Numbered from the stretch's first letter, positions 19,608 to 29,033 are shown. The stretch: DNA of 64,000 bases from Selenomonas sp. AE3005 (GCF_000686945.1 NZ_JMME01000015.1:24754-88753), one strand, 5' to 3'. Program-made: numbers and translations. The notes: a model not told the origin generated them from the letters alone.

Positions 19608-19631
19608 CAGGTACAGGAAAAACTGTACCTG
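19608..19631. promoter_or_regulatory. Inverted repeat upstream of the two-partner secretion genes
   Basis: CAGGTACAG-GAAAAA-CTGTACCTG is a perfect nine-base inverted repeat, followed by two more GTAC-centred half-like sites (AGTACAGT and TTGTACC) within 25 bases. It could be an operator or an mRNA leader hairpin for tpsB, which starts at 19725. No regulator is identifiable. Confidence 0.4.
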
Positions 19632-19724
19632 AGTACAGTAGGATTTGTACCGTTTTTTGCTTAAAATTATAAGCAAGCGGTCGATAGTGTAGACAGGCCG
19701 TTAGTTAAGGGAGGTTTTCTGAAT

Positions 19725-21353
19725 ATGAAGAAATTGGACAAGAAGAAGTATGGGCTCATTGCGGCCGCTATGGGCTTCATGTGGATGGGAACGGCGTTGG
19801 CTGCTCCGGCTATTCCCGACAATCCGGGTACGGTGCGTGAGAATCTGGAACGGCAGCAGGCAGCGGCAGATGTGGAAACTGCCGTTCCCAATGACGTACA
19901 GGCTGACAGCACGGCCAGCTTTGCCTTAACCAAGCTGACGGTTACAACTGATGAAGCCATGAAATATAAGGCTGAGGATTTGGCGAAGATAACAGCCCGT
20001 TATGAAGGCACAACGGTGACGCTGGCAGACCTCAATAAGGCCGCCGCCGAAGTTACCGGCTATTTCCGTTCTCATGGCTATCCGGCGGCAACAGCATATC
20101 TGCCGGAGCAGAAAAGCGCAGAGGGTAATATCACCATCGCTGTAGCGCCGGGAAGATACGGTAATATCTCCATTGATAACCAAAGCAAGGTCAAGACTGC
20201 CGTGCTAGAGCGTCTGGTCAAGGGGCTGAAAAGCGGCGACATGGTGGAAGGAAAATCGCTGGAATCCGCGCTCTACAATATCATCGATCTGGGCGGCGTG
20301 AAAGCCGGCGGTCTGCTGCAGCCGGGGGCAAATAAGGGCGAGAGCGATTTGGTTATCAAGGTGGAAAATGGCAAAGCCGAAACGTATATGCTCTATGTCA
20401 ACAACTATGGCAGTCATCCTGCCGGACGCTATCGCTACGGTTTTACCGCCGACTGGTATGAATTGAGCGGTATGGGCGATCATCTGGGCTTGAATGGGAT
20501 GGTGTCCAATGCCAGCCAGAAGAACTTTGGCATACGCTATGATACCGTTGTCGGGCGCAGCGGCACCCGGCTGGGCGTGGGCATTTCCCATGGCAACTAC
20601 GAACTGGGGGCTGACTTTGCGGCCTTTGGTTTTAAAGGAACGGCGACTACCTATAGCCTGTACGGTCTGACACCGCTGTTCCATACCAGCAAAGAGGCGC
20701 TTTACCTTAATTACGGGTATGATTATCGTGATATTGAGGATAAGGTAGACAGGGCAGGTGTCAAATGGAAAAAACATAGCCATGCTGTGCATGTAGGGCT
20801 AAATGGCTTCAAGAAACAAGCGGAAACCACCTTCAGCTATGGCGTTACAGGCTATGGCGGTACGTTGAAAGGCGATTCCGTAACGGGGCGTGACGGCAGC
20901 TTCAGCAAGCTGACGGCGGATGCCACGATGGTACACAAATTTGCGCCTCAATGGGATGTGCTGGTAAGAGGATCGGCGCAGGTTTCCGGCAGTGACCTTG
21001 ATTCCAGCGAGGAAATGTATCTGGGCGGCATGAATGGCGTCAGAGCCTATCCTCAGGGCGAAGGTTCGGGGGATAAAGGCTTTCTCGGTACGGTCGAGGT
21101 TCGCTATCATATTCCCCGCGTTCAGGGGCTGACCCTGTCCACATACCTTGATGGCGGCCGCGTCTATTCGGAGGATCATCCGAATACGCGCAATACGACC
21201 CTCAAGGGCTGGGGCATCGGTGTTGCATGGGTACGTCCCAACGATTTCTATGCCAGATTTGACTATGCGCGCCGCATTGGTTTGGGCGACAATACCAGCG
21301 AATATGCGCAGGCCAAGAACAGGCTGTGGTTCATGCTGGGGAAAATCTGGTAA
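19725..21353 (+). CDS. Two-partner secretion outer-membrane transporter (TpsB, ShlB/FhaC/HecB family)
   Basis: Outer-membrane beta-barrel that exports the TpsA protein encoded next to it. The 542-residue protein has a signal peptide (basic MKKLDKKKYG, hydrophobic core, cut near TALAAPA). A POTRA-type region follows (about residues 65-150, including LADLNKAAAEVTGYFRSHGYPAATAYL). The rest is a barrel with alternating aromatic strands that ends LWFMLGKIW. The conserved loop-6-type motif is GGMNGVRAYPQGEGSGDKG. The final tryptophan suits recognition by the outer-membrane assembly machinery. The ATG follows GGGAGG. This gene alone shows that the host has an outer membrane. Confidence 0.9.
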   Translation: MKKLDKKKYGLIAAAMGFMWMGTALAAPAIPDNPGTVRENLERQQAAADVETAVPNDVQADSTASFALTKLTVTTDEAMKYKAEDLAKITARYEGTTVTLADLNKAAAEVTGYFRSHGYPAATAYLPEQKSAEGNITIAVAPGRYGNISIDNQSKVKTAVLERLVKGLKSGDMVEGKSLESALYNIIDLGGVKAGGLLQPGANKGESDLVIKVENGKAETYMLYVNNYGSHPAGRYRYGFTADWYELSGMGDHLGLNGMVSNASQKNFGIRYDTVVGRSGTRLGVGISHGNYELGADFAAFGFKGTATTYSLYGLTPLFHTSKEALYLNYGYDYRDIEDKVDRAGVKWKKHSHAVHVGLNGFKKQAETTFSYGVTGYGGTLKGDSVTGRDGSFSKLTADATMVHKFAPQWDVLVRGSAQVSGSDLDSSEEMYLGGMNGVRAYPQGEGSGDKGFLGTVEVRYHIPRVQGLTLSTYLDGGRVYSEDHPNTRNTTLKGWGIGVAWVRPNDFYARFDYARRIGLGDNTSEYAQAKNRLWFMLGKIW

Positions 21354-21467
21354 GCTGATTTTTCGTCAGGTTGCTGTGCAGAAGGGCAGCGAAGGGAATT
21401 TTTCGCTGCCGCTGCGCAGTTTTAATACCGTTGTTTAGGATAGGCAAGATGAAAGGAAGCGATATCA

Positions 21468-23588
21468 ATGAAAAAGTCGGAATTTAAGAAAAATTTAGGC
21501 AGGAAGATTGCATTGGCCTTAGGTGTCGGTATGTTTTCCCTGCTGCCCCTGGTGCAGGCATTGCCGGCAGGCGGTCATAGTGACAGTGCCACCATCAAAG
21601 TCAGCGGCAGCACGATGGACATCAGCGGCGCGGCCAACAATGTCATAAACTGGCAGGCCTTCAGCATCGCCAAGGGCGAAACTGTCAATTTTGATGCCGG
21701 TAATTATCTCAATCTGGTCAAAGGGCCGGATGTGTCCAATATCTATGGCACACTTACAGGCGGCGGCAATATCTTCCTTGTCAATCCCAATGGTATCGTG
21801 TTCGGCAGCGGAGCCGTTATCAATGTCGGCTCGCTGACGGCCTCCACAGCGCCGATTGAAAGCGTAAATAAGGATGCCTTCCTCAATGGCAATACAAATC
21901 CGTCAATTTTGGGAAGCAGTGTTACTGAGGGGAGCGATATTTCTGTAGCGCTGGTTAATGTATCGTCTGCTAATTCACTAATTCTCAATGCAGAGGAGGT
22001 CGTGTTGCAGGATACGACTGTACTTGATAAGGTCGCAAATGTTATTGGTGCCGACACGGTGATAATTGGCGGTGTGGCAGATAATTATACTTCTAGTAAG
22101 ATAGTAAAAGGCACGGCAAAAATAATAGATGGTGTTGTGACAGTGACGCCAATAGTAAAAGGGGCGACCTTGGTTACAGATTTGAGCCAGATTACGAACA
22201 TGAACGGGAAGTATCTGCTGGCAGGTGATGTTGACTTGAGTTCTGCCTCCTTCACAACCTTGGGGGCTGCAGGTGAAGAACTGGGCAGTATGGCAACGCC
22301 CTTTACTGGGTATTTTAATGGCTTGGGCTATACCGTAAACAAGTTAAGCGGCAGCAACGGCCTTTTTGCACAGATTGGCAATTTCGATTTTAATACCAGT
22401 GAATATTCCGGCGGTACGGTTAAGAATCTGCGATTGGAAAATGTGGATATAACCGGTTCGGGCTATAATGGTACAGGGGCACTGGCCGGTAGTTTCGTGG
22501 ATGGTGTAGTCTCTAATATCTATGTCAGCGGTAACATTACGGCAGCCGAATCATTTACCGGTGGTATTGTGGGAACTATGGGGAATTTCAGTGCCGGTTT
22601 TAGTGCCAAACTGACTAATGTAGAAAATACGGCAACGGTAACTGGCGGAACGACCGGCGGCGATATCGGTGGTGTGGTTGGAATGCTTTACGGCGGCACA
22701 ATCACGAATGCAAAAAACAGCGGTGCTGTAGATGGCGCTTATGGTATTGGCGGCATCGTGGGGCAGACCGGCAGTGAAGCTAAAAATATAAAATATGCCT
22801 ATAACACCGGTGCAATTAAGGCAGTAGGAACTACTGGTGAATATCCGATGCCAGGTACGGCCGGCGGTATTGTCGGCGCCATGGAAGGTGATGGACTGAC
22901 GATAAATAACGCATATAATAGTGGTACTGTAACTGGCGATACTGTTGGCGGTATTGTTGGCAGTTTTGAAAGCATAGCTTCTAGTTGGGATGATGAAACT
23001 CAAAGCTGGTCCGAAACAACTGTTACGTATAATCCTACTGTCACCAATTCCTACTACGCCAATGTAACCAACCCCTCTGGCAACACCTATGGAACATCCG
23101 TATCTGCTGCTGATTTGCAGGCTAAGGTCAATGCCATCTGGGGCGGAGCTGCAGCGACTGACAGCGAAAAGCCCGGCAGCGAACCGACAACCGATACACC
23201 CACTACCCCCAGCACCGAACCGACTACTCCGGCTACGCCTACTACCCCCAGCACCGAACCGACTACTCCGGCTACGCCTACTACCCCGACTGCAGATAGT
23301 CAGAGCGGTTCTTCTTCCCGTATGGATGTTATCCGCGATATCCTTACTGAGCTGATGGGCAGCAATATGTCGAGCGAGCAGCGCAGGAGCATGGAGCGAG
23401 ATACGGAAAACAATATCGTAGCGGCTACCAGCAATCCCGGCAGAGGTGACAGACCTATGGCCGCTATGCCGACAGCTGATACAGGAGCAGCTGCTCCGGC
23501 TGGCGATAGCAGCATCGTGGAAAATACCGATAAGTCAGCTCCTACGGGTGGTGAGGTCAATAGCAATAACGACGAAGATGAAAATTGA
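21468..23588 (+). CDS. Two-partner secretion exoprotein (TpsA) with haemagglutinin N-domain and GLUG repeats
   Basis: Secreted or surface-held protein of 706 residues. A signal peptide (MKKSEFKKNLGRK, hydrophobic core, LVQALPAG) leads into a TPS domain with the hallmark NPNGI at residues 106-110 and INWQAFSIAKGETVNF before it. The middle third has repeated GGIVG/GALAG units typical of GLUG motifs, which build a beta-helix. A linker of threonine-proline repeats follows (about residues 578-606), then a low-complexity, acidic C-terminus. It is short for a TpsA and has no obvious toxin domain, so an adhesin role is more likely. It starts 114 bases after tpsB, with GGAAGCG upstream. Confidence 0.87.
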   Translation: MKKSEFKKNLGRKIALALGVGMFSLLPLVQALPAGGHSDSATIKVSGSTMDISGAANNVINWQAFSIAKGETVNFDAGNYLNLVKGPDVSNIYGTLTGGGNIFLVNPNGIVFGSGAVINVGSLTASTAPIESVNKDAFLNGNTNPSILGSSVTEGSDISVALVNVSSANSLILNAEEVVLQDTTVLDKVANVIGADTVIIGGVADNYTSSKIVKGTAKIIDGVVTVTPIVKGATLVTDLSQITNMNGKYLLAGDVDLSSASFTTLGAAGEELGSMATPFTGYFNGLGYTVNKLSGSNGLFAQIGNFDFNTSEYSGGTVKNLRLENVDITGSGYNGTGALAGSFVDGVVSNIYVSGNITAAESFTGGIVGTMGNFSAGFSAKLTNVENTATVTGGTTGGDIGGVVGMLYGGTITNAKNSGAVDGAYGIGGIVGQTGSEAKNIKYAYNTGAIKAVGTTGEYPMPGTAGGIVGAMEGDGLTINNAYNSGTVTGDTVGGIVGSFESIASSWDDETQSWSETTVTYNPTVTNSYYANVTNPSGNTYGTSVSAADLQAKVNAIWGGAAATDSEKPGSEPTTDTPTTPSTEPTTPATPTTPSTEPTTPATPTTPTADSQSGSSSRMDVIRDILTELMGSNMSSEQRRSMERDTENNIVAATSNPGRGDRPMAAMPTADTGAAAPAGDSSIVENTDKSAPTGGEVNSNNDEDEN
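23202..23279 (+). repeat. Two 39-bp tandem repeats in the tpsA linker
   Basis: The unit beginning ACTACCCCCAGCACCG occurs twice in perfect tandem, and an 8-base partial copy follows. It encodes TTPSTEPTTPATP, a threonine-proline linker likely to vary in copy number by slippage. Confidence 0.85.
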
Positions 23589-23627
23589 TACCCATTGTAA
23601 TATTTAGATAATTGTGGTAAAATACGC

Positions 23628-23662
23628 AAGGCAGTGCAGTTTTGGCTCACTGCCTTGTATTA
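23628..23662 (+). terminator. Hairpin after tpsA
   Basis: Stem AAGGCAGTG / CACTGCCTT with an 11-base loop, followed by a weak T-rich tail (GTATTATTTA). It probably ends the tpsBA transcript before the PTS gene. Confidence 0.6.
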
Positions 23663-23686
23663 TTTATGTCCTAAGGAGTGAAATCT

Positions 23687-25063
23687 ATGAAGAATTGGTT
23701 TGCCAAGCTGCAAAATATTGGCAAAGCCCTGATGCTGCCTATCGCGGTACTTCCGGCGGCAGCATTGCTGTTGCGCTTAGGTGCGCCTGATGTGCTGAAT
23801 ATACCTTTTATCACCAAGGCCGGTGGAGCGGTCTTTGATAATCTGGCACTTATCTTTTCCATTGGTATCGGTGTAGGACTGGCCAAGGATAACAATGGCG
23901 CGGCCGGTCTGGCCGGTGCTATCGGTTATCTTATTCTGACGTCGGCCTTAAAGACCATTGATGAAACCCTCAATATGAGTGTGCTGGCCGGTATCGTCAG
24001 CGGTATTGAGGCCGGTATCCTGTACAACCGCTATCATACGGTAAAACTGCCGGAATATCTGGGCTTTTTCGGCGGCCGCCGCTTTGTTCTCATTGTGACG
24101 GCAGCGGTATCCATTGTCCTGGCCGCTGTGTTCGGTGTGGTATGGGGGCCCTGTCAGGCCTTTATCCACGGTGTGGGTGAATGGATTATCGGCGCTGGCG
24201 CTGTAGGTACGTTTGTCTACGGTGTGCTGAACCGCCTGCTGATTCCCGTGGGGCTGCACCACATTTTGAACAGCTTTATCTGGTTCGTGTTCGGTGAATA
24301 TACCAACCCGGTTACGGGCGCGGTAGCTACGGGTGACCTGAATCGTTTCTTTGCCGGCGACCCGGCTGCCGGTATGTTTATGGCCGGTTTCTTCCCCATG
24401 ATGATGTTTGGTATGCCGGCCGTGGCTTTGGCCATGTACCATGCGGCTAAGCCGGAAAACAGAGCCAAAATCGGCGGTATGCTGGCCTCGGTGGCCTTTA
24501 CGGCTTTTCTGACGGGGATTACGGAACCTATCGAGTTTATGTTCATGTTCCTGGCCCCGGCCCTCTATGTGGTGCATGCGGTGCTGACCGGTCTGTCCCT
24601 GGCTGTTACTTATTCGCTGGGCGTGCTGGACGGCTTTGGTTTCTCCGCCGGCTTTATCGACTATGTTATTGACTGGGGATTGGCTACCAAGCCGGAGATG
24701 ATTCTGGTCATCGGTGTGGGTGTATTTATCCTGTATTACGGTATTTTCAGCTGGGCTATCCGCCAGTTTGATATTCCGACCATCGGCCGCTATGATGAGG
24801 AAAACGTCCTGACGTCAGAACCGGTGGAACTGAGCGAGTTATCCGAGCAGGTACTGGCAGCTTTGGGCGGCCGTGATAATCTGGAGGAAATTTCTTCCTG
24901 TGCCACCAGATTGCGCTGCACGGTTAAAGACCTGTCCAAAATGGATAATGAAAAACTCAAAAAGACTAACGGCGTCCGCGGTGTATTTGCCACGGGCAAT
25001 GCGGTTCAGGTGGTTATCGGCACTAATGCCGAACACGTGGCCAATGAAATCTTAAGTGTATAA
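23687..25063 (+). CDS. nagE: PTS N-acetylglucosamine/glucose-type transporter, EIICB
   Basis: Inner-membrane sugar permease of the phosphotransferase system, 458 residues. The EIIC part (residues 1-370, about ten hydrophobic helices) starts LQNIGKALMLPIAVLPAAALLL and carries GITEPIEFMFMFLAP, the substrate-site region. The EIIB domain at the end has the phosphocysteine C405 in SSCATRLRCTVKD. The closest match in style is NagE for N-acetylglucosamine, though glucose specificity is possible. There is no fused EIIA domain, so EIIA must come from elsewhere. The ATG at 23687 is chosen because AAGGAG lies eight bases upstream; the in-frame GTG at 23678 overlaps that site. Confidence 0.9.
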   Translation: MKNWFAKLQNIGKALMLPIAVLPAAALLLRLGAPDVLNIPFITKAGGAVFDNLALIFSIGIGVGLAKDNNGAAGLAGAIGYLILTSALKTIDETLNMSVLAGIVSGIEAGILYNRYHTVKLPEYLGFFGGRRFVLIVTAAVSIVLAAVFGVVWGPCQAFIHGVGEWIIGAGAVGTFVYGVLNRLLIPVGLHHILNSFIWFVFGEYTNPVTGAVATGDLNRFFAGDPAAGMFMAGFFPMMMFGMPAVALAMYHAAKPENRAKIGGMLASVAFTAFLTGITEPIEFMFMFLAPALYVVHAVLTGLSLAVTYSLGVLDGFGFSAGFIDYVIDWGLATKPEMILVIGVGVFILYYGIFSWAIRQFDIPTIGRYDEENVLTSEPVELSELSEQVLAALGGRDNLEEISSCATRLRCTVKDLSKMDNEKLKKTNGVRGVFATGNAVQVVIGTNAEHVANEILSV

Positions 25064-25080
25064 TTTCGTTTAGGCTTTAG

Positions 25081-25111
25081 GGCAGCTGACATTTGTCGGC
25101 TGTCTTTTTTT
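25081..25111 (+). terminator. Intrinsic terminator after the PTS gene
   Basis: Stem GGCAGCTGAC / GTCGGCTGTC (with two G-U pairs), ATTT loop, then a run of seven T. Confidence 0.85.
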
Positions 25112-25209
25112 ATGCAGGAAAAAGCAGCTGATTATTGCGCAGGGGGCAGGATTTTTCAGCGGAATGGAGAAATATTTTTGTACGACAAGATGTGAAAAGG
25201 GGTGGGTTT

Positions 25210-27003
25210 ATGTTTTTTATGAAGTCGGTTCGTGGCAAGCTGACAGCGCTGTTTGCTGCTGTCAGCGTGGTGGCTACCCTGGCTGTGGGCGGCTACTTCC
25301 TTTACAGCACAATTTCTGATAATGATAAACTGGTGGCAGACTACCGCCAGCAGCTGGCAGAGCATTATGACAGGGAATTGCGCCTGCAGACAGAGGGGAT
25401 AGTATCCTCGCTGAATGGTATTTATGCCCGTCAGCAGTCCGGTGAACTTACGGAGGCTCAGGCCAAAAGCATGGCCCTGGATGTCCTGCGCTCAGTACGC
25501 TATGACGATGGCAAGGGGTATTTCTTTGCTGATGAAAAAGATACGGGTATCTGTGTAGCACATGCCGGCAACAGGGCAGCCGAGGGCAAGATGCGCCGCG
25601 GGGAAAAAGACCCCAATGGCGTTCCCTACATGGAAAACATGTGGAAGGAAGGCCAGAAGGACGGCGGCGGTTTTGTAGATTTTTCCTATCCGAAACCGGG
25701 TGAAAGCCAGTCCCTGCCCAAGCGCAATTACGTGCTGGAATTCAAGCCTTACGGCTGGATTGTGGGCACCGGCTCCTGGATTGATTACATTGATGCCGAG
25801 GCGGCAAAATATACGGAGGCCAATAAAGAGGCACTCTATCATAAAATCCTGATTTCGTCGCTTATTATTTTAGTTGTGTCGCTGATTATGGCCCTGCTGG
25901 GGGCAAAGATTGCCCAGAGCTTTGGTGACCCTATCAGCTTTGTGACGGGACGATTGCAGAAGTTTGCCAGCGGCGATTACCGGGCCGAGCCGGTAAAGCC
26001 GGAATATACGGCACGTGAAGATGAAATCGGCCAGATGGTGGAAATCCTGAAGGTTTTGGGCGGCAATATGCGCAAGCTCATGGGCTCCATTAAGGAGTCG
26101 GCTGACCAGGTGGCCAGTGACGCAGCCCAGCTCAATGAAATGACTACCCAGTCGGCAGCGGCCAGCCAGCAGGTGGCGGAATCCATCACCGATGTGGCCG
26201 GGGCTACCAATAAGCAGCTGTCGGCCATCGATGAGGCCTCCCAGTCTATGGATGTCCTGCTGGAGCGTATCGGCGGCATGGCTCATAATGCACGCCGGGC
26301 CGCTGTGGAAACAAAGCAGGCTGCGGAAAAGGCCCAGAACGGCAACCAGGTGGTTACCCGTACGGTCAAGGATATGGCCCGCCTCAGTGAAGTGGTGGGT
26401 GAATCCGCCCGTGTGGTCAACAGCCTGGGCGAGCGTTCCGATGAAATCGGCCGTATAACCGATACTATTTCCGGGATTGCGGAGCAGACCAATCTTTTGG
26501 CCCTTAATGCCGCTATCGAGGCTGCCCGTGCCGGTGACGCCGGCCGCGGCTTTGCCGTAGTGGCTGATGAAATCCGCAAGCTGGCCGCGCAGTCCGAAGA
26601 GGCCGCCAGTCAGATTGCCGGCCTGATTGGGCAGATTCAGAGTGAAACCCAGCAGGCGGTCAGCAGTATGAACGAGGGCACGGAAAATCTGGCCACGGCC
26701 AAAGACAGCGTCGAGGAAACCGGCCGGGAATTCTCCGCTATCGTCACGTTGGTGGAAAAGATTTCCGACCGTTCGCAGCAGATTGCCGGTGCGTCCAAGG
26801 AGGCAACGGACAGCGCTGACAGCTGTCAGACCGCGATTAAGGACATTGAGGAAATGAGCCGCAGTGTTGTGTCCAACTCCGAAACTGTGTCGGCAGCTAC
26901 GGAGCAGCAGTCGGCCTCGGTGCATGAAATGAACACCAACAGTGAGCAGCTGGCGAAGATGGCCGGGACGCTGCAGGCAGAAGTTCAGAAGTTTAAGGTG
27001 TAA
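25210..27003 (+). CDS. Methyl-accepting chemotaxis protein with Cache-type sensor
   Basis: Chemoreceptor of 597 residues in the inner membrane. The order is TM1 (about 12-32), an extracytoplasmic single-Cache domain (about 40-205, with [20 protein letters not shown] and [11 protein letters not shown]), TM2 (about 212-235), HAMP, then a long methyl-accepting signalling helix with the hairpin tip [21 protein letters not shown]. The Cache pattern suggests small organic acid or similar ligands (inference). The C-terminus lacks a CheR-binding pentapeptide. The ATG at 25210 follows AAAAGGGGTGGG. It stands alone, with terminators on both sides. Confidence 0.93.
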   Translation: MFFMKSVRGKLTALFAAVSVVATLAVGGYFLYSTISDNDKLVADYRQQLAEHYDRELRLQTEGIVSSLNGIYARQQSGELTEAQAKSMALDVLRSVRYDDGKGYFFADEKDTGICVAHAGNRAAEGKMRRGEKDPNGVPYMENMWKEGQKDGGGFVDFSYPKPGESQSLPKRNYVLEFKPYGWIVGTGSWIDYIDAEAAKYTEANKEALYHKILISSLIILVVSLIMALLGAKIAQSFGDPISFVTGRLQKFASGDYRAEPVKPEYTAREDEIGQMVEILKVLGGNMRKLMGSIKESADQVASDAAQLNEMTTQSAAASQQVAESITDVAGATNKQLSAIDEASQSMDVLLERIGGMAHNARRAAVETKQAAEKAQNGNQVVTRTVKDMARLSEVVGESARVVNSLGERSDEIGRITDTISGIAEQTNLLALNAAIEAARAGDAGRGFAVVADEIRKLAAQSEEAASQIAGLIGQIQSETQQAVSSMNEGTENLATAKDSVEETGREFSAIVTLVEKISDRSQQIAGASKEATDSADSCQTAIKDIEEMSRSVVSNSETVSAATEQQSASVHEMNTNSEQLAKMAGTLQAEVQKFKV

Positions 27004-27011
27004 GCATGTTG

Positions 27012-27048
27012 CCTGGTCAGCCGCGTTTTGACAGCACGGCTGACCAGG
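27012..27048 (+). terminator. Strong hairpin after the chemoreceptor gene
   Basis: A perfect 12-base stem CCTGGTCAGCCG / CGGCTGACCAGG begins eight bases after the stop codon. There is no T-run, so it may slow decay or terminate weakly. Its loop contains TTGACA, which could serve as the -35 box of the rubrerythrin gene, but a matching -10 is not clear. Confidence 0.5.
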
Positions 27049-27083
27049 TGATGTATTAAATAATATTTTAGGAGGTTGAATTT

Positions 27084-27626
27084 ATGAGCAAATATGCAGG
27101 AACCCAGACGGAGAAAAATTTGGAGGCTGCCTTTGCCGGGGAAAGCCAGGCGCGCAACAAATACACGTACTATGCGTCCAAGGCCAAGAAAGAGGGCTAT
27201 GAGCAGATTGCGGCCCTGTTCCTGAAAACTGCGGACAATGAAAAGGAACATGCCAAAATGTGGTTCAAAGAGCTGCATGATGGCGGTGTACCTGATACGG
27301 TAACGAACCTCAACGATGCCGCTGACGGGGAAAATTACGAATGGACGGATATGTACGCAGGCTTTGCCAAAACAGCCGAAGAGGAAGGCTTTAAGGATTT
27401 GGCTGCCAAATTCCGTATGGTGGGTGAAATTGAAAAACACCATGAGGAACGCTATCGGGCTCTGCTGAAAAATGTGGAGACGAAAGAAGTGTTCCAGAAG
27501 AGCGAAGTCAAGGTTTGGGAGTGCCGTAACTGCGGCCACATCGTTGTAGGCACGAAGGCACCAGAGCTTTGCCCGGTCTGCGCTCATCCGCAGAGCTACT
27601 TCGAGATTCACGCGGAAAACTACTAA
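27084..27626 (+). CDS. rbr: Rubrerythrin
   Basis: Non-haem di-iron peroxidase of 180 residues that protects anaerobes from hydrogen peroxide. The N-terminal ferritin-like domain has the iron ligands in [14 protein letters not shown], the EKEHAKM helix, and EKHHEERY. The C-terminal rubredoxin-like domain has two CxxC pairs, in WECRNCGH and LCPVCAHP. The start ATG follows TAGGAGG at good spacing. The gene is monocistronic by context: a hairpin precedes it and a large palindrome follows. It is a marker of anaerobic life in this organism. Confidence 0.96.
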   Translation: MSKYAGTQTEKNLEAAFAGESQARNKYTYYASKAKKEGYEQIAALFLKTADNEKEHAKMWFKELHDGGVPDTVTNLNDAADGENYEWTDMYAGFAKTAEEEGFKDLAAKFRMVGEIEKHHEERYRALLKNVETKEVFQKSEVKVWECRNCGHIVVGTKAPELCPVCAHPQSYFEIHAENY

Positions 27627-27665
27627 GCAGTAGGAAGATAGAGATTGGGTGCTGGTTTGTACCTT

Positions 27666-27868
27666 GGCTTGGCAGTGATACTTTGCCAAAGCGTAGCGTT
27701 TGACTGTAAACGTTAAGAAACAAATTTTGACCATACTAAAAAATAGCTCTAAAAGCCATTTGTCTGAGCACAGCGAGTTTATGGCTTTTAGAGCTATTAA
27801 ATTTAAAGGTCAAAATTTGTTTTAGTTTACGGTCTAAGCGGAGACTGGCAAAGTATCACTGCCAAGCC
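27666..27868. repeat. 203-bp nested palindrome
   Basis: Three concentric inverted repeats share one centre. The outer arms are 27666-27688 and 27846-27868 (23 bases, perfect). The middle arms are 27702-27732 and 27808-27834 (15 perfect bases plus a near-perfect ten). The inner arms are 27742-27759 and 27781-27798 (18 bases, perfect). The loop is 21 bases. No gene is present. It lies between the convergent rubrerythrin and dehydrogenase genes. Folded as RNA it would make one very long stem with internal loops. Confidence 0.85.
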
Positions 27869-27937
27869 GGTTGTATTTATCATGGCAAAGTATCACTGCC
27901 CGGCCATGTTAAATAGAAATGGCAAATTATCGCTGCC
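27847..27937. repeat. Three 17-bp repeats at exact 37-bp period
   Basis: GGCAAAGTATCACTGCC starts at 27847 and 27884, and the variant GGCAAATTATCGCTGCC at 27921, so starts are 37 apart each time. An inverted copy sits at 27671-27687 in the left arm of the palindrome. Each unit has GGCA/TGCC ends and could form a small hairpin. Too short and too few for a CRISPR array. Confidence 0.8.
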
Positions 27938-27968
27938 ACGTAAAGGCAGGCAGTACTTATAAGGTGTA

Positions 27969-29033
27969 TCAGCGCTGTAAAATTTCCAATATGGCTGCGC
28001 CGATGTCGCTGGTTTTGGCCGTGCCGCCGAGGTCAGGCGTCAGCGTCTGTTTCTCGCACAACAGGGTTTCAATGGCCGCGATAACTTTCTGTCCCCAGTC
28101 TTCATGACCGAAGAAGTCGAGCATTTGGCTGACGCTCCAGATGGCTGCCAGCGGATTGGCCAGGCCCTGGCCGGCGATATCCGGGGCACTGCCATGAATG
28201 GGTTCGAACATGCTGGGGAATTTGCGTTCCGGGTTGAGGTTGGCACCGGCCGCCAGTCCCATGCCGCCGGCAATGGCGGCGCCGAGGTCGGTGATGATAT
28301 CACCGAAGAGGTTGCTCGTCACGACGATTTGGAAACGCTTAGGGTCTTTAACAAAGAACATGCTGGCCGCGTCTACCATCAGACTGCTGGTTTTTACTTC
28401 TGGGTAATCTTTCCCCACTTCGGCAAAGATTTCATTCCAGAATACCATGGAGTAGCCCAGGGCGTTAGCCTTGCTGATATTGGTTAGAGTTTTGCCTTCC
28501 TTTTTGGCCAGCTCGTAGGCATAGCGGATGACGCGCTCACAGCCCTTGCGGGAGAAAACGCCCGTCTGCAGGGCGACTTCCTGTTCTGTGCCGGGGTAGA
28601 GCCGGGCGCCGACATTGGCGTATTCGCCCTCACTGTTTTCGCGGACCACCACCATATCGATATCCTTTTCCGATACGTCTTTCAAGGGACAGGGCGCACC
28701 CTGCAGAAGTTTTACCGGACGCAGATTGATATACTGGTCAAAACCCCGGCGGATTTTCAGCAGCAGGCCCTGCAGGGAAACATCGTCGGGGACGCCGGGA
28801 TAGCCGACAGCGCCCAGGTAGATGGCGTCAAAATCCTTGAGGATATCCAGGCCGTTTTCCGGCATCATGCAGCCGTTCTTTAAATAATACTCACAACCCC
28901 AGGGAAAATCTGTAAACTCCACGCTGAAACTGCCATCGAGTCTGGCAATGCCCTCGAGCACTTTTTTCCCTTCCGCGATAACGTCCGGGCCGATGCCGTC
29001 ACCGGCGATAACGGCGATTTTATAATTTTGCAT
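27969..29033 (-). CDS. Isocitrate/isopropylmalate-family dehydrogenase (tartrate or D-malate type)
   Basis: NAD-dependent oxidative decarboxylase of 354 residues. It resembles the DmlA/TtuC group rather than LeuB: NLRPVKLLQGAPCPL, VVRENSEGEYANVG, and the nucleotide/metal-site region FEPIHGSAPDIAG all fit. The N-terminus IAVIAGDGIGPDVIAEG is the family start. Substrate could be D-malate, tartrate or a related 2-hydroxyacid and cannot be fixed from sequence. The ATG at 29033 is preceded on this strand by AAAGGAG; a longer frame to 29207 has no such site. It is monocistronic and convergent with rubrerythrin. Confidence 0.85.
   Translation of the reverse strand: MQNYKIAVIAGDGIGPDVIAEGKKVLEGIARLDGSFSVEFTDFPWGCEYYLKNGCMMPENGLDILKDFDAIYLGAVGYPGVPDDVSLQGLLLKIRRGFDQYINLRPVKLLQGAPCPLKDVSEKDIDMVVVRENSEGEYANVGARLYPGTEQEVALQTGVFSRKGCERVIRYAYELAKKEGKTLTNISKANALGYSMVFWNEIFAEVGKDYPEVKTSSLMVDAASMFFVKDPKRFQIVVTSNLFGDIITDLGAAIAGGMGLAAGANLNPERKFPSMFEPIHGSAPDIAGQGLANPLAAIWSVSQMLDFFGHEDWGQKVIAAIETLLCEKQTLTPDLGGTAKTSDIGAAILEILQR

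Noticed and set aside
25870..26925. Long minus-strand open frame (351 codons) inside the chemoreceptor gene
   Set aside because: It is antisense to the well-supported signalling domain, has no ribosome site, and encodes low-complexity sequence caused by the codon bias of the real gene.
27847..27937. Possible small CRISPR array
   Set aside because: Units are only 17 bases, three in number, with 20-base gaps, one unit is diverged, and there are no cas genes in the window.
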